Source: Isosphaeraceae bacterium (GTDB lineage: Bacteria > Planctomycetota > Planctomycetia > Isosphaerales > Isosphaeraceae). From it: a stretch of DNA of 40,447 nt. Below are positions 9,448 through 17,923 of this stretch, piece after piece. Both the position numbers and the translations under genes were made by a program. The notes beneath the pieces are model-generated. The model did no database searches. It was not told the origin of the DNA and worked only from the letters and a program-made list of their open reading frames with translations. Positions within the stretch are counted from its first letter, which is position 1, and every line of letters starts with the position of its first letter. Where the stretch lies: contig JAJPJC010000260.1 of the NCBI GenBank assembly GCA_021324445.1, forward strand, positions 1-40,447, written 5' to 3'.

Positions 9448-10680
9448 TCAAACCTCTTCAACAGGCGGTACCGGGACACCGGCGCCGGCGCCGGTACCGG
9501 GCCGGGGTTGGCTCGGGGTCTCCAGCCGCTCGGCCTCGTCGTCATCGCGACCGTTGCCGTCGCCATTTTCGGGGATGGCGGGCGATCCCGCCGCGGTCGT
9601 GGCGTCATCGAGGCGGAACTCCGAGAGCTTCTTGTGCAGGGTGTTGCGGTTGATGCCCAGCCGCGCGGCGGCCTTGATCTGGACCCGGTCGCAGGTCTGC
9701 ATGACCTGCTGGATCAGCTCGCGCTCGACCCGGCCGACGACGCGGTCATACAGGTCGTTGGCCGCCGGCCCGGCGGCGCGGACCCCCTGGCGCACCAGCT
9801 CGGTGCACAACGCCGCCAGGTCGGTGCTGGCGGCGCGGGGCCGGATCGGCCGCGGCACGCTCTGGCCCCGCAGTTGCGGCGGCAGGTGCTCGACCATCAG
9901 CTCCGGGCCGGTCCCCAGGATCACCGCGCGCTCGACGTAGTTCTGAAGCTCCCGGACGTTCCCCGGCCAGTCGTGCTCGCGCAACAGCCGCATCGCTTCG
10001 GGGTGGACCCGGCGCATCTCGCGCCGGTTCTGATCGGCATAGCGCGCCAGGAAGTGCACGACCAGGGGCTCGATGTCCTCGCGGCGCTCGCGCAGCGGGG
10101 GCAGGTAGACCGGCACGACGTTGAGCCGGTAATACAGGTCCTCGCGGAACCGGCCCGCCTCGATCTCCTCGAGCAGGTCGCGATTGGTCGCCGCGATGAT
10201 CCGCGTGTCGACCTTCTTGGTATTGTTGTCCCCGACCCGCTCGAACTCCCCTTCCTGCAACACGCGGAGCAGCTTGACCTGAAGCTTGGGCGAGGTGCTG
10301 TTGATCTCGTCGAGGAAGATGCTGCCGGCATGCGCGGCCTCGAAGCGGCCGGTCCGGTTATCGACGGCGCCGGTGAACGAACCCTTGACGTGGCCGAACA
10401 GCTCGCTCTCCAGCAGGCTCTCGGTCAACGCGCCGCAGTTGACCCGGATGTAGGGACCGGTCGAGCGGGGACTGAGGTCGTGGATGGCACGGGCAATCAA
10501 CTCCTTGCCAGTGCCCGTCTCGCCCACGATCAAGACGCAGGCGCGCGACGGGGCGACCCCGCGCGTGGTCTGAACGATCTCCTGCAGGGCGGCGCTGCAG
10601 CCGATGATGCCCGGCAGGGTCGGATCGTCGCCGCGGCGGGGTCCCGGCAGACCAGGGCTGGATCTCACGTCAAAAGGCAT
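9448..10680 (-). CDS. Sigma-54-dependent transcriptional activator (AAA+ bEBP) without receiver domain
   Basis: 410-residue enhancer-binding protein that would remodel sigma-54 RNA polymerase. A short N-terminus of about 25 residues replaces any receiver or GAF domain. The AAA+ core has Walker A GETGTGKE (53-60), the sigma-54 contact loop as GSFTGA (100-105) in place of the usual GAFTGA, Walker B IFLDE (121-125), and the RREDI and WPGNVREL motifs. A Fis-type helix-turn-helix lies at the C-terminus ([15 protein letters not shown]). Without a sensory domain it may be regulated by abundance or by a partner protein. It is immediately upstream of the DNA methyltransferase, which suggests co-transcription. 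ATG 10680 follows AAGG. Confidence 0.9.
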   Translation of the reverse strand: MPFDVRSSPGLPGPRRGDDPTLPGIIGCSAALQEIVQTTRGVAPSRACVLIVGETGTGKELIARAIHDLSPRSTGPYIRVNCGALTESLLESELFGHVKGSFTGAVDNRTGRFEAAHAGSIFLDEINSTSPKLQVKLLRVLQEGEFERVGDNNTKKVDTRIIAATNRDLLEEIEAGRFREDLYYRLNVVPVYLPPLRERREDIEPLVVHFLARYADQNRREMRRVHPEAMRLLREHDWPGNVRELQNYVERAVILGTGPELMVEHLPPQLRGQSVPRPIRPRAASTDLAALCTELVRQGVRAAGPAANDLYDRVVGRVERELIQQVMQTCDRVQIKAAARLGINRNTLHKKLSEFRLDDATTAAGSPAIPENGDGNGRDDDEAERLETPSQPRPGTGAGAGVPVPPVEEV

Positions 10681-10691
10681 GGCCTTGCTTC

Positions 10692-10835
10692 AGTGGTCCG
10701 TGGTCCGTTGTCCGTTGTAGGAGCTCCCGCTCCCGTGTGCTTGCAGACCTTCTTTCGAGTGCCAAGTCTTTCTCGGATGAGGCTGGTCAGCCCGCGAAGC
10801 GAACCGCGGACCGCGGACCACGGACAACTGACCAC
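10692..10835. repeat. Imperfect inverted repeat built of GTGGTCCG-like units
   Basis: Left arm 10692-10717 and right arm 10803-10835 are imperfect reverse complements. Both consist of tandem GTGGTCCG/GTTGTCCG units. They flank about 90 bases in the gap between the large HEAT gene and the sigma-54 activator. Related GGTCCGT units recur at 12960-12990 inside the HEAT gene's start. Confidence 0.6.
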
Positions 10836-10839
10836 TCAA

Positions 10840-13020
10840 CTAAGCTTTCAAGGCAGCGAGGACCGCGGCGATCGCGGCCCGGACGGTCGGGTCGGTCTCC
10901 GCGTCGACGGTTGTGGCGAGCCGCGCTTCCTGCCGGGCGGTGATCAGCGGCCGGAACCTGCGGATACTTCCCACAAGCAGACCGGCCACCTGGCTGCGCA
11001 GGGCCGGAGGCCGGGAGGGGTCGAGGACCAGCGCGGCCAGGCTCCGCTGGGCGTTCGGGTCGGGGATCGCGGCCAGCGCCGCGGCGGCGGCCTGGACCGT
11101 CTCGGGGATGTTCAGGGCCGCACTCAGCGCCGGCTCGACGGCACGCAGATCGGCCCACAGGGGACTCTGGCGATTGGCTGCGATCCTGGCCAGCAGCGCG
11201 GCCGCCTGGCTGGCGTAGACGACACGATCGCCATCGGAGGGGGCTACCGCCCATCCGTTCAGTTGCCGCTCGAGCATGGCCGCGTTGACCGGCGGGACCA
11301 TGTGGCGGATGCCGGGGAAGTCGCGCTCGAGGTTGGGCCGGAGGAACCTCAGGTCGTAGGGGCCGTAGACGAACAGGGGCAGCCCGGCGGTGCGGGCGTC
11401 GGCCTGGAGGTTGGCCAGGGTGTCGGTCAAGGTCCAGGCCCCGTGGAACAGGTCGGAGCTGATCAGCACCAGCTCGACGTCGGCGGTCTCGGCCGCCTCG
11501 CGGAAGCCCTCGCTCCCGGTCCGCTCCAGCTCGGGATGATACCCCAGGTTCAGGAGGAAGCCGGAGAGCTGGCTGCCCCGCTCGAGGTTGCCGTCGATGA
11601 CGATCGCGCGCGGCTGGGGCTGATTGATGAGGAACCGCGCGAGGGTGGGGACGACCTGGCTGGAGCCGGCAAACGGCCGGTCGGGCGCCAGGTCGACGAG
11701 GGCCCTGGCGGCGGCGAACTGGACGCGCCGCGCGGGTGCCGACAGCGCCCGGACCAGGGGATGGGGCCGGCTGGATGCGGCGATCGCCGCCCGATCGGTG
11801 ACCTTGGCCAGTGCCAGCGTGGCCGCGGCGGCCAGGCCGGTCTTGCCGTCGGCGAGGGCCGTCTCGAGCACTTCGCTCACGACCGCCGGTCCCGCCGCGG
11901 TCGCCGCCGCGAAGGTGGCCGGCTCCCGGGTCGGGACCGCCTCGGGACCCACCTGCTGCGCGGCCTGATCCAGCGCCAGGCTGAGCTGAACGACCTGGGC
12001 CGAGCGGTTGCTCGGATCCAGGCGCAGGGCCTCGCGCGCGAAGCGCAGGCCCAGGATCGTGTTGGCCGCGGCGGCGCGGAGCTCGCGCGGGGTCGGGGCC
12101 TGTTTCGTCTCATCCCAGGACCAGAGGACCACGGGCTCCTCGGGGAACTCCGGGCGACCGCGGTGATGCCGCCAGGCGGAGTCGGTCAGGACTTGCACCG
12201 GTGTGCGCGGCTGGCCGGCAAACGGCCGGCCGGTGATCCGGGCGATCGCCTGCTGCGCCGCAGTGCGCAAGGGGGCCTGCGCCGTGGGCGCGGCGGCGGG
12301 GAACGTCAGGAACGGCACAGCTTCCCCGTCCCCAAGCAATCCCAGGGCCGTGGCCGCGTCGGCGGCCAGCGTGGGGTCGGGGCTCTCGAGCACGGCGGCC
12401 AGCGCCGGGACGACCGAGCGGTCCAGCCGGCCGATATTCTGGACCAGGAGCCGCCGTTGCTGGGCCGAGAGGCCCGGTCGCCGCAGGGCCGCGACCAGGG
12501 TCGGCACGGCGTAGGGCCCCGCCTCGCGGAGGTGCCGCACGGCATAATCCTGCTCCTCCGGGGTCTGCGTCAGCTCGGCGACGAACCGCGCGATCCGATC
12601 GGGATTGGCCACATACCGGCGCACGGCCGCCGCCAGGGCATCGACGAAGGGCTGGGCGAACGGGCGCGTCACCGGATCATTGTCCAGCCGCAGGAACGAC
12701 CCTGGCCCGTACCGGTCGCGGATGGCGATCCAGGCTGCGTCGTCGGGCTGACTCTTCTGCAAGCGATCGAGGTAGGGCACGGCCTTCGGGGCCTGGCCGG
12801 TGCGGATCAGGTAGTCGGCCGCCTCCCACAGCTCCAGAGGGGTCCGCGGCTCTCGGGCGAACAGCTCGGGGCCCGGCGCCTGGGCCCGCACCGTGGGGCC
12901 GGCCAGCGCTCCCATCAGCGCAATCCCGATCCCCGCCAAGGCCGCAAGGCCCGCCTGGTCCTTGGTCCGTCGTGCTTGGTCCGTTGTGTCGAGTGACGAG
13001 CCCATGTCTTCTACCCCCAT
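10840..13020 (-). CDS. Exported/anchored HEAT-repeat protein with receiver-like middle domain
   Basis: 726-residue protein. A hydrophobic segment (about residues 24-46, ending VRAQA) looks like a signal peptide or anchor. Alpha-helical HEAT-like repeats follow at about 60-265 (for example DPTLAADAATALGLLGDGEAV) and again at about 375-465 and 590-720. Between them, about 470-590, is a Rossmann-like segment with receiver-domain layout (RAIVIDGNLERGSQLSGFLL, then VELVLISSDLF, then LPLFVYGPYD). The usual phospho-Asp context is not clear, so it is probably a degenerate receiver. Function unknown; a scaffold is likely. The first 20 residues are encoded by a GGTCCGT-type intergenic repeat, so the true start may be ATG 13005 or lower. 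Confidence 0.75.
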   Translation of the reverse strand: MGVEDMGSSLDTTDQARRTKDQAGLAALAGIGIALMGALAGPTVRAQAPGPELFAREPRTPLELWEAADYLIRTGQAPKAVPYLDRLQKSQPDDAAWIAIRDRYGPGSFLRLDNDPVTRPFAQPFVDALAAAVRRYVANPDRIARFVAELTQTPEEQDYAVRHLREAGPYAVPTLVAALRRPGLSAQQRRLLVQNIGRLDRSVVPALAAVLESPDPTLAADAATALGLLGDGEAVPFLTFPAAAPTAQAPLRTAAQQAIARITGRPFAGQPRTPVQVLTDSAWRHHRGRPEFPEEPVVLWSWDETKQAPTPRELRAAAANTILGLRFAREALRLDPSNRSAQVVQLSLALDQAAQQVGPEAVPTREPATFAAATAAGPAVVSEVLETALADGKTGLAAAATLALAKVTDRAAIAASSRPHPLVRALSAPARRVQFAAARALVDLAPDRPFAGSSQVVPTLARFLINQPQPRAIVIDGNLERGSQLSGFLLNLGYHPELERTGSEGFREAAETADVELVLISSDLFHGAWTLTDTLANLQADARTAGLPLFVYGPYDLRFLRPNLERDFPGIRHMVPPVNAAMLERQLNGWAVAPSDGDRVVYASQAAALLARIAANRQSPLWADLRAVEPALSAALNIPETVQAAAAALAAIPDPNAQRSLAALVLDPSRPPALRSQVAGLLVGSIRRFRPLITARQEARLATTVDAETDPTVRAAIAAVLAALKA

Positions 13021-13025
13021 CTCGC

Positions 13026-13093
13026 AGGCCGGGCTTTCCCGCCTGACAGGGCCTCATGGCCTGAGAATCCTGTCCGGCGGGAAAGCCCGACCT
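13026..13093. repeat. 25-bp inverted repeat (REP/MITE-like hairpin)
   Basis: Arms 13026-13050 and 13069-13093 match at 23 of 25 positions and could form a strong hairpin with an 18-base loop. The core is GGGCTTTCCCGCC. It lies in the 88-base gap between lysA and the HEAT gene and may attenuate read-through or protect the mRNA end. Confidence 0.75.
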
Positions 13094-13108
13094 ACCTCAC
13101 GGACGAAC

Positions 13109-14398
13109 TCATAACCCCACTTCGTGACGGACGAGATCCTCGACGGTCTCGCGGCGGCGGACCAAGCGGGCGGTCGGGCCATCGACGAGGATCTCGGCGG
13201 CGCGGGGACGGGTATTGTAATTGGACGCCATGACCATGCCGTAGGCGCCGGCGGAGAAGATGGCGATCAGGGCGCCGGAGTCGAGCGGAGGCAGGGGTCG
13301 GTCCTTGGCCAGGAAGTCGCCGCTCTCGCAGATCGGGCCGACGACATCCCAGGGCTCGGTCCCGGCGAGGGTCGCGGCGGCTTCGGCATCCTCGGGTGCC
13401 GGCGGTACGCCCGGCGGCAGCACGGCCGGCCAGATCCGGTGGTACGACTCGTACAGCGCCGGCCGGATCAGGTCATTCATCGCGGCGTCCTGGATCAGGA
13501 ACCGCTTCTCCCCCGACTGCTTGGTATATAGCACACGGCTGAGCAGGATGCCCGCATTCCCCACGATCACCCGCCCCGGTTCGATCGCCAGCCGGCAGCG
13601 CGCGGCCTTGACGCCCGGCACGATCACCCGGGCGAACTCCTCGATCGATCGGGCCTCGTGGCCTTGATAGTTGATGCCGTACCCGCCCCCCATATTGTAC
13701 CACTCGATTGGATGGCCCAGGTGGCGCAGCCGGTCGATCAGCTCGACGCCCTTGGCGACGGCGCCGGCATAGGGCTCGGTCGTGGTGATCTGGGAGCCGA
13801 TGTGCATGTGCAAGCCGATCATGCGGAGTGAAGGGATCGTGGCGGCGGTGCGGGCGACCCGCTCGGCTCGTTCGATGTCCATGCCGAACTTCGACTCTTT
13901 CTTGCCGGTCGAGATGTAGCGGTGGGTCTTGGGGTCGACGTCGGGATTGACGCGCAGCGCGATCGGCGCGACCTTGCCGGCTGTGGCGGCGACGCGGGCG
14001 ACGGCCGCCAGCTCGGCCTCGCTCTCGACGTTGAACATCAGCACTCCGGCCTCCAGCCCCGCCCGGATCTCCTCGTCGGTCTTGCCGACGCCGGCAAACA
14101 CGGTCTTGCCCGGCTCGCCGCCGGCCAGGCCGACGCGGTACAGCTCGCCGGCCGAGACGACATCGAACCCGCTGCCGTGCTGGGCCATCACTGTGAGGAT
14201 GCCCAGGTTCGAGTTGGCCTTGACCGAGTAGCAGACCAGCGGGTCGACCTCGGCGAAGGCATCCTGGAGGCCGCGGAGCGCCCCCAGGATCGCCGCCTGG
14301 CTGTAGACGTACAGCGGCGTGCCAAACCGTTGCGCCAGCTCAGACGCCGAAACCTCCTCGCAGTACAGTTGTCCGTCGCGGTAGTGGAAGGGTTCCAT
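13109..14398 (-). CDS. lysA: Diaminopimelate decarboxylase
   Basis: PLP enzyme converting meso-diaminopimelate to L-lysine plus CO2, the last step of lysine synthesis. 429 residues, normal for the family. It is an alanine-racemase-type TIM barrel carrying the PLP lysine in YSVKANSN (K60), HIGSQI (199-204), GGGYG (237-241) and EPGR (273-276). A beta domain follows with the CESGD motif (C357) and GAYG. I chose ATG 14398 because GAGG sits 4 bases upstream; an in-frame TTG at 14449 would overlap hicB. It is last in the argH-HEAT-hicB-hicA-hicB-lysA run, 34 bases after the second hicB. Confidence 0.95.
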   Translation of the reverse strand: MEPFHYRDGQLYCEEVSASELAQRFGTPLYVYSQAAILGALRGLQDAFAEVDPLVCYSVKANSNLGILTVMAQHGSGFDVVSAGELYRVGLAGGEPGKTVFAGVGKTDEEIRAGLEAGVLMFNVESEAELAAVARVAATAGKVAPIALRVNPDVDPKTHRYISTGKKESKFGMDIERAERVARTAATIPSLRMIGLHMHIGSQITTTEPYAGAVAKGVELIDRLRHLGHPIEWYNMGGGYGINYQGHEARSIEEFARVIVPGVKAARCRLAIEPGRVIVGNAGILLSRVLYTKQSGEKRFLIQDAAMNDLIRPALYESYHRIWPAVLPPGVPPAPEDAEAAATLAGTEPWDVVGPICESGDFLAKDRPLPPLDSGALIAIFSAGAYGMVMASNYNTRPRAAEILVDGPTARLVRRRETVEDLVRHEVGL

Positions 14399-14432
14399 GG
14401 GTCCTCGGGTTCTTGGGACAGGGAAGTCGATG

Positions 14433-14642
14433 TTAAATGGTGACCTCAACTTGCATGACTTCGATCGTCAGTGGCAACCCGCGCTCGGCGCGAACTTCCA
14501 GGCAGAGTTTGATGGCGTCTTTGATGTTCTCGAGTGCCTGCCACTTGGTCTCGCCTTGACTGATGCAGCCTGGAATCGCCGGGCATTCGACGATCCAGAC
14601 ACCGTCTTCATCGCGCTGGAGGGTTACGGTGAATAGCCTCAT
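14433..14642 (-). CDS. hicB: HicB-family antitoxin (downstream copy)
   Basis: 69-residue protein with the HicB partial-RNase-H fold. The characteristic line reads DGVWIVECPAIPGCISQG followed by a helix (ALENIKDAIKLCLE). It would neutralise the HicA RNase by binding it. There is no C-terminal DNA-binding domain, so it probably does not repress transcription alone. Its ATG overlaps the hicA stop by 4 bases (ATGA, 14639-14642), implying translational coupling. HicA followed by HicB is the classical order, so this copy is the likeliest cognate antitoxin. Confidence 0.85.
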   Translation of the reverse strand: MRLFTVTLQRDEDGVWIVECPAIPGCISQGETKWQALENIKDAIKLCLEVRAERGLPLTIEVMQVEVTI

Positions 14643-14836
14643 CGAGACCTTCCGATGATGGGGACCGAGAGATCTTGGCAGATGATTCTTGCAAGCTGTT
14701 CGCGAATTTCGCTGTGGCGCGGGATGGCTACGACCGCGCCGGTGTTCGGGTTGGTCCAGAGGGAGTGTGATCGACCCTCTCGCTCGAGGAAGCACCCATG
14801 CCTTCTCAAATGTTTGAGTAAGGACTCCCGTTTCAT
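14639..14836 (-). CDS. hicA: HicA-family mRNA interferase toxin
   Basis: 65-residue dsRBD-like toxin of the HicA family, which cleaves mRNA independently of the ribosome. The fold markers are KHLRRHGCFLEREGRSHSLW and the closing IPRHSEI strand. The catalytic His of the family's G-S-H motif is H24 in GRSHS. It overlaps its upstream neighbour (a HicB-like gene) by 4 bases at 14833-14836 and its downstream neighbour (also HicB-like) by 4 bases. The toxin is therefore flanked on both sides by antitoxin-like genes. Confidence 0.87.
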   Translation of the reverse strand: MKRESLLKHLRRHGCFLEREGRSHSLWTNPNTGAVVAIPRHSEIREQLARIICQDLSVPIIGRSR

Positions 14837-15048
14837 TCCACGATCACCACCTGTTGGATCGCGCCGGCCGGCACTCCTCGCAGCCCTTTTTCCCGCCGGT
14901 CTTCCAAGATGAGTGCGATGGCCTCGGCCAGGCTGGTTCGTGCCTCGTCGATGGTCCGACCCTGGCCGTTGGCCCCCGGGACTTCAGGGCAGTAGGCGAT
15001 GAACCATTTGCCATCGCGTTCAATGATCGCCGTGAACTCGTTATGCAT
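14833..15048 (-). CDS. hicB: HicB-family antitoxin-like protein (upstream copy)
   Basis: 71-residue HicB-like protein: FTAIIERDGKWFIAYCPEVPG, then GRTIDEARTSLAEAIALIL. ATG 15048 has AGGAG 7 bases upstream. It differs clearly from the 69-residue copy downstream of hicA, so it is not a recent duplication. No DNA-binding domain is present. It overlaps the HEAT-protein gene by 8 bases and hicA by 4. HicBs of this length are also found as orphan proteins, so whether it binds this HicA is open. Confidence 0.82.
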   Translation of the reverse strand: MHNEFTAIIERDGKWFIAYCPEVPGANGQGRTIDEARTSLAEAIALILEDRREKGLRGVPAGAIQQVVIVE

Positions 15049-15838
15049 GATCCGTCTCCTCATGCTTGAGGAACCAGTCTCGAGCTGCACTGACCGGGTC
15101 GCTCGCATTCGTGAATGATTCGCCGACCAGCTTGCCCAGCACCCTGGCGGCTTCCCATTGCGTGTCACCTCGATGCTCGCGCCGGGCGGAGAAGAGAACA
15201 CGTCGAAGGATGGGAACTCCCTTCGGATCGCCGATCCTGCCCAGCGCCATGATTGCCACGTTGATGGCCTGGGCCTCCTTGGGGAAGTCGTCTTCGAACG
15301 GCCGATCAATGAGGGCCGCCAGCTCATCGATCACGGACTCGACCGCCTCACCAAGCTGTCCCTGGCTCCCGAGCGCACCCAGCAGCCACGCGCCGCTTTC
15401 CCGCGCGTCGTATTCGGGATGGACGAGTAACCCCCTGGCCCAGTCACGGACCTCAGGACCACGATTGCCCAGGGCGTTGAGGGCCCGGACGTATTCATTG
15501 TAGCGCACCCGGAAAGCACGCCACGTTTCTTGATCGAGCGCTGCCGAGTCTTGAGCGAGACGGCTCCAGTATCGATCACGGGTCGCCATCAGCTCTCGCG
15601 TGGGGATGCTGTCCGGAGCGGAGTCCGCGGCTTCGGCACGCCGGTCGGCGTCTCTCTGATGAGAGACCGGAGCGTCCAGATTGTCGGTTGAGATCACCGT
15701 GATCTTCGCGCCCTCGGGGATCAGCCCCTGCAATTCTGGTGGAATCGACGCCTGGGCATCCCCGTGTGTCAAGAAGACCACCCTCGAGGTCGGGGCCCGC
15801 CATCGGCGGAACAACCTGTTGACGAGCCGGGATATCAT
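15041..15838 (-). CDS. HEAT-repeat-like protein of unknown function
   Basis: 265-residue protein. The first 60 residues contain a basic start (RLVNRLFRRWR) and a beta-rich segment (VVFLTHGD, AKITVISTDN). The rest is helical with HEAT/armadillo-like units (VRDWARGLLVHPEYDARESGAWLLGALG and AINVAIMALGRIGDPKGVPILRR, shown here only as landmarks). Similar proteins in other bacteria track sequential helical repeats, but no catalytic motif is visible. It lies 43 bases after argH and overlaps the first hicB by 8 bases, so it is probably co-transcribed with the toxin-antitoxin genes. No strong ribosome binding site precedes ATG 15838. Confidence 0.7.
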   Translation of the reverse strand: MISRLVNRLFRRWRAPTSRVVFLTHGDAQASIPPELQGLIPEGAKITVISTDNLDAPVSHQRDADRRAEAADSAPDSIPTRELMATRDRYWSRLAQDSAALDQETWRAFRVRYNEYVRALNALGNRGPEVRDWARGLLVHPEYDARESGAWLLGALGSQGQLGEAVESVIDELAALIDRPFEDDFPKEAQAINVAIMALGRIGDPKGVPILRRVLFSARREHRGDTQWEAARVLGKLVGESFTNASDPVSAARDWFLKHEETDHA

Positions 15839-15881
15839 AAGCGTGTGATCCGGTCAGCTCAGGGAGCGATGTAGTTCCACC

Positions 15882-17264
15882 TTACTGAAACAGTGCTTGC
15901 TTCCAACGTTCGAGTTGTTTCTCCACCTCCGTCGGCGCGGTCGAGCCGTACGAGCGGAACGCCTTGACGGCGTTTTCGACCCCGAGCACGGTGCGGACCT
16001 CGGGGCCGAGCTGGGGATGCGCCGCGGCGAGGTCCGCATCGGCGAGGTCGGCCAGGCGCTGGAGGCCCCGGCGCTCGCACAGGCCGACCAGCCGGCCGAT
16101 GACCTCGTGGGCCGACCGCTGGGGAACGCCCCGCTGGATCAAGAACTCCATCACGGTCGTGGCGTCGAGGAAGCCCTCGTCGAGCCGCTCGGCGATCCGG
16201 TCGGCGCGGAGGGTCGCGCCCTCGACCACCACGGCCGCCATGGCCAGGCAGGCTTGGACCGTGTCAAAGGCGTCGAAGAGCGGCTCCTTGTCCTCCTGCA
16301 AGTCGCGGTTGTACGCCAGGGGCAATCCCTTGACCAGCACCAGGAGCGTCGTCAGGTCGCCGACCACTCGCGCGGCTCGGCCGCGGATCAGCTCCAGCAC
16401 GTCGGGGTTCTTCTTCTGGGGCATGATGCTGCTGCCCGTGCAGAGCGCGTCGGGCAGGGCCAGGAAGCCGAACTCCTGGGTGTTCCAGAGCACCCACTCC
16501 TCGGCCCAGCCGGCGAGGTGCTCGGCGATCATCGTCAGGACGAATACCGACTCGACGACGAAATCGCGGTCGCTGGCGATGTCCAGGCTGTTGGCGGCGA
16601 CCCCATCAAAACCCAGTTCCCGCGCCACGAAGTCGCGGTCGATCGGCAGGCTGGTGCCGGCCAGGGCGGCGGCGCCCAGCGGCAGCACGTTCAACCGCTT
16701 GCGACAGTCGGCCAGCCGCGAGCGGTCCCGCTCGAGCTTCTCGATGTAGGCCAGGAAATAGTGAGCGGCCAGCACCGGCTGAGCCCGCTGCATGTGGGTA
16801 TAGCCGGGCAGGATCACCGCGCGATGCCGCTCGGCCCCTGCCACCAGGGCGCGCTGGAGACCAATCAAGCCCGCGTCGATCTGCCCCAGCGCCTCGCGCG
16901 CCCAGAGCTTCACCCCCGTGGCCACCTGGTCATTCCGGCTCCGCGCCGTGTGCAACTTGCGACCAACATCACCCAACTTCTCGATTAGCCTTGCCTCGAT
17001 GTGCATGTGCACGTCCTCGCGCTCCACGCCGAACGCGAAGCGACCACTCTCCCGTTCAGCCTCGATTTCCGACAAGGCTCGCTCAATTTGCTGGCATTCC
17101 TCAGCGGCCAACAAGCCAACGTGGTGGAGCATCCGCGCGTGGGCGATCGAACCCCGGATATCTTGCTTGAAAAGTCGGCGGTCGAAGGAGATCGATTCCG
17201 TGAACTCCTCGATGCGAGGGTCGGTTCCGGCACCGAATCGACCACTCCAGGGCTTGCCGGCCAC
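15882..17264 (-). CDS. argH: Argininosuccinate lyase
   Basis: Cleaves argininosuccinate to arginine and fumarate, the last step of arginine synthesis; a cytoplasmic homotetramer in the fumarase/aspartase superfamily. The superfamily motifs are present: ARSRND (107-112), GYTHMQ (154-159, with the catalytic-region His) and the signature GSSIMPQKKNPD (277-288). 460 residues from GTG 17264, close to the usual 450-470. I chose GTG 17264 because GGAG lies 5 bases upstream and it aligns with the family N-terminus (KPWSGRF). The more distal GTG at 17312 lies only a few bases from the predicted transcription start. First gene of a six-gene minus-strand run. Confidence 0.95.
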   Translation of the reverse strand: MAGKPWSGRFGAGTDPRIEEFTESISFDRRLFKQDIRGSIAHARMLHHVGLLAAEECQQIERALSEIEAERESGRFAFGVEREDVHMHIEARLIEKLGDVGRKLHTARSRNDQVATGVKLWAREALGQIDAGLIGLQRALVAGAERHRAVILPGYTHMQRAQPVLAAHYFLAYIEKLERDRSRLADCRKRLNVLPLGAAALAGTSLPIDRDFVARELGFDGVAANSLDIASDRDFVVESVFVLTMIAEHLAGWAEEWVLWNTQEFGFLALPDALCTGSSIMPQKKNPDVLELIRGRAARVVGDLTTLLVLVKGLPLAYNRDLQEDKEPLFDAFDTVQACLAMAAVVVEGATLRADRIAERLDEGFLDATTVMEFLIQRGVPQRSAHEVIGRLVGLCERRGLQRLADLADADLAAAHPQLGPEVRTVLGVENAVKAFRSYGSTAPTEVEKQLERWKQALFQ

Positions 17265-17322
17265 ACTGATTCTCCAGGGTGCACGATCGGTTGCTGCACA
17301 AGCATTCGGCACAAGCTGACTC

Positions 17323-17352
17323 AGTCTAGGCAGAGGCTGCGGGTTCTGTCAA
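17323..17352 (-). promoter_or_regulatory. Sigma-70-like promoter for argH
   Basis: On the minus strand TTGACA (17352-17347), an 18-base spacer and TAGACT (17328-17323). The -35 is a perfect consensus match. Predicted transcription would start about 50 bases before GTG 17264. Confidence 0.5.
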
Positions 17353-17456
17353 CCGGCGAGGCACGATTGTGCACCCTCAGTGTGAGGACAGACGACATCC
17401 GGAGGGGCTAGGTTCGGCAGGCCGGTCCGGCCTAAGATGCCTTGAGGGGAGTTGAG

Positions 17457-17858
17457 ATGGGACGCGGATCGATCGGCGATCGGGCAAGGAGAGGCGTCAT
17501 CATGGACCCGGCGACGGGACTGGCGAGCGACGAGGCGGGCCGCGACCCGGACTTCCACGCGCCGGAGGTCGATCCGGCCAAGGCGGCAGAGCGGCGCGTC
17601 GAGGACCCGCCGCGGCGCCGCCGGCAACTCCGGCTGCGGACCCTGATGTTGATCATCGCTCTGATGGCGGTCTGCATGGGTGTCCTGCTCGACCCGATAC
17701 TCGCTCCGCTGGTGGTGGGGGTCCTGGGCGTCTTCGGGATCGGCCTGGGCGTGATGGCCGCGGCGATGGGGCTGGGCCTGCTGGGTTTCGGCCTCTGCGC
17801 GGCCGGCGCGCGCACCTTGGGTTGGCTGCGTCGCGCCGGGCGCTGGCCGGATGAGTAG
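17457..17858 (+). CDS. Small membrane protein of unknown function
   Basis: 133-residue protein. The N-terminal 50-odd residues are charged and probably disordered. A basic patch (RRRRQLRLR) precedes two hydrophobic segments rich in Gly, Leu and Val (about residues 58-82 and 86-112), then a short basic tail. The hairpin topology would place both ends in the cytoplasm. ATG 17457 follows GAGGGGAG at 5-6 bases. No family recognised. It is convergent with the HtrA-like gene, with 65 bases between. Confidence 0.6.
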   Translation: MGRGSIGDRARRGVIMDPATGLASDEAGRDPDFHAPEVDPAKAAERRVEDPPRRRRQLRLRTLMLIIALMAVCMGVLLDPILAPLVVGVLGVFGIGLGVMAAAMGLGLLGFGLCAAGARTLGWLRRAGRWPDE

Positions 17859-17923
17859 ACGGGGGGTTGCCTCGCGGAGCGGTCGGGGACCACGCGGATT
17901 CCTTCGCGACCCCTCCCGGCTGC

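Noticed and set aside
9331..12996. 1221-codon plus-strand ORF
   Set aside because: Antisense to the sigma-54 activator and the HEAT gene, both of which have clear domains on the minus strand.
17265..17312. Upstream GTG (17312) as the argH start
   Set aside because: It lies next to the predicted -10 element, has no ribosome binding site, and adds residues not found in the family; GTG 17264 has GGAG at the right distance.
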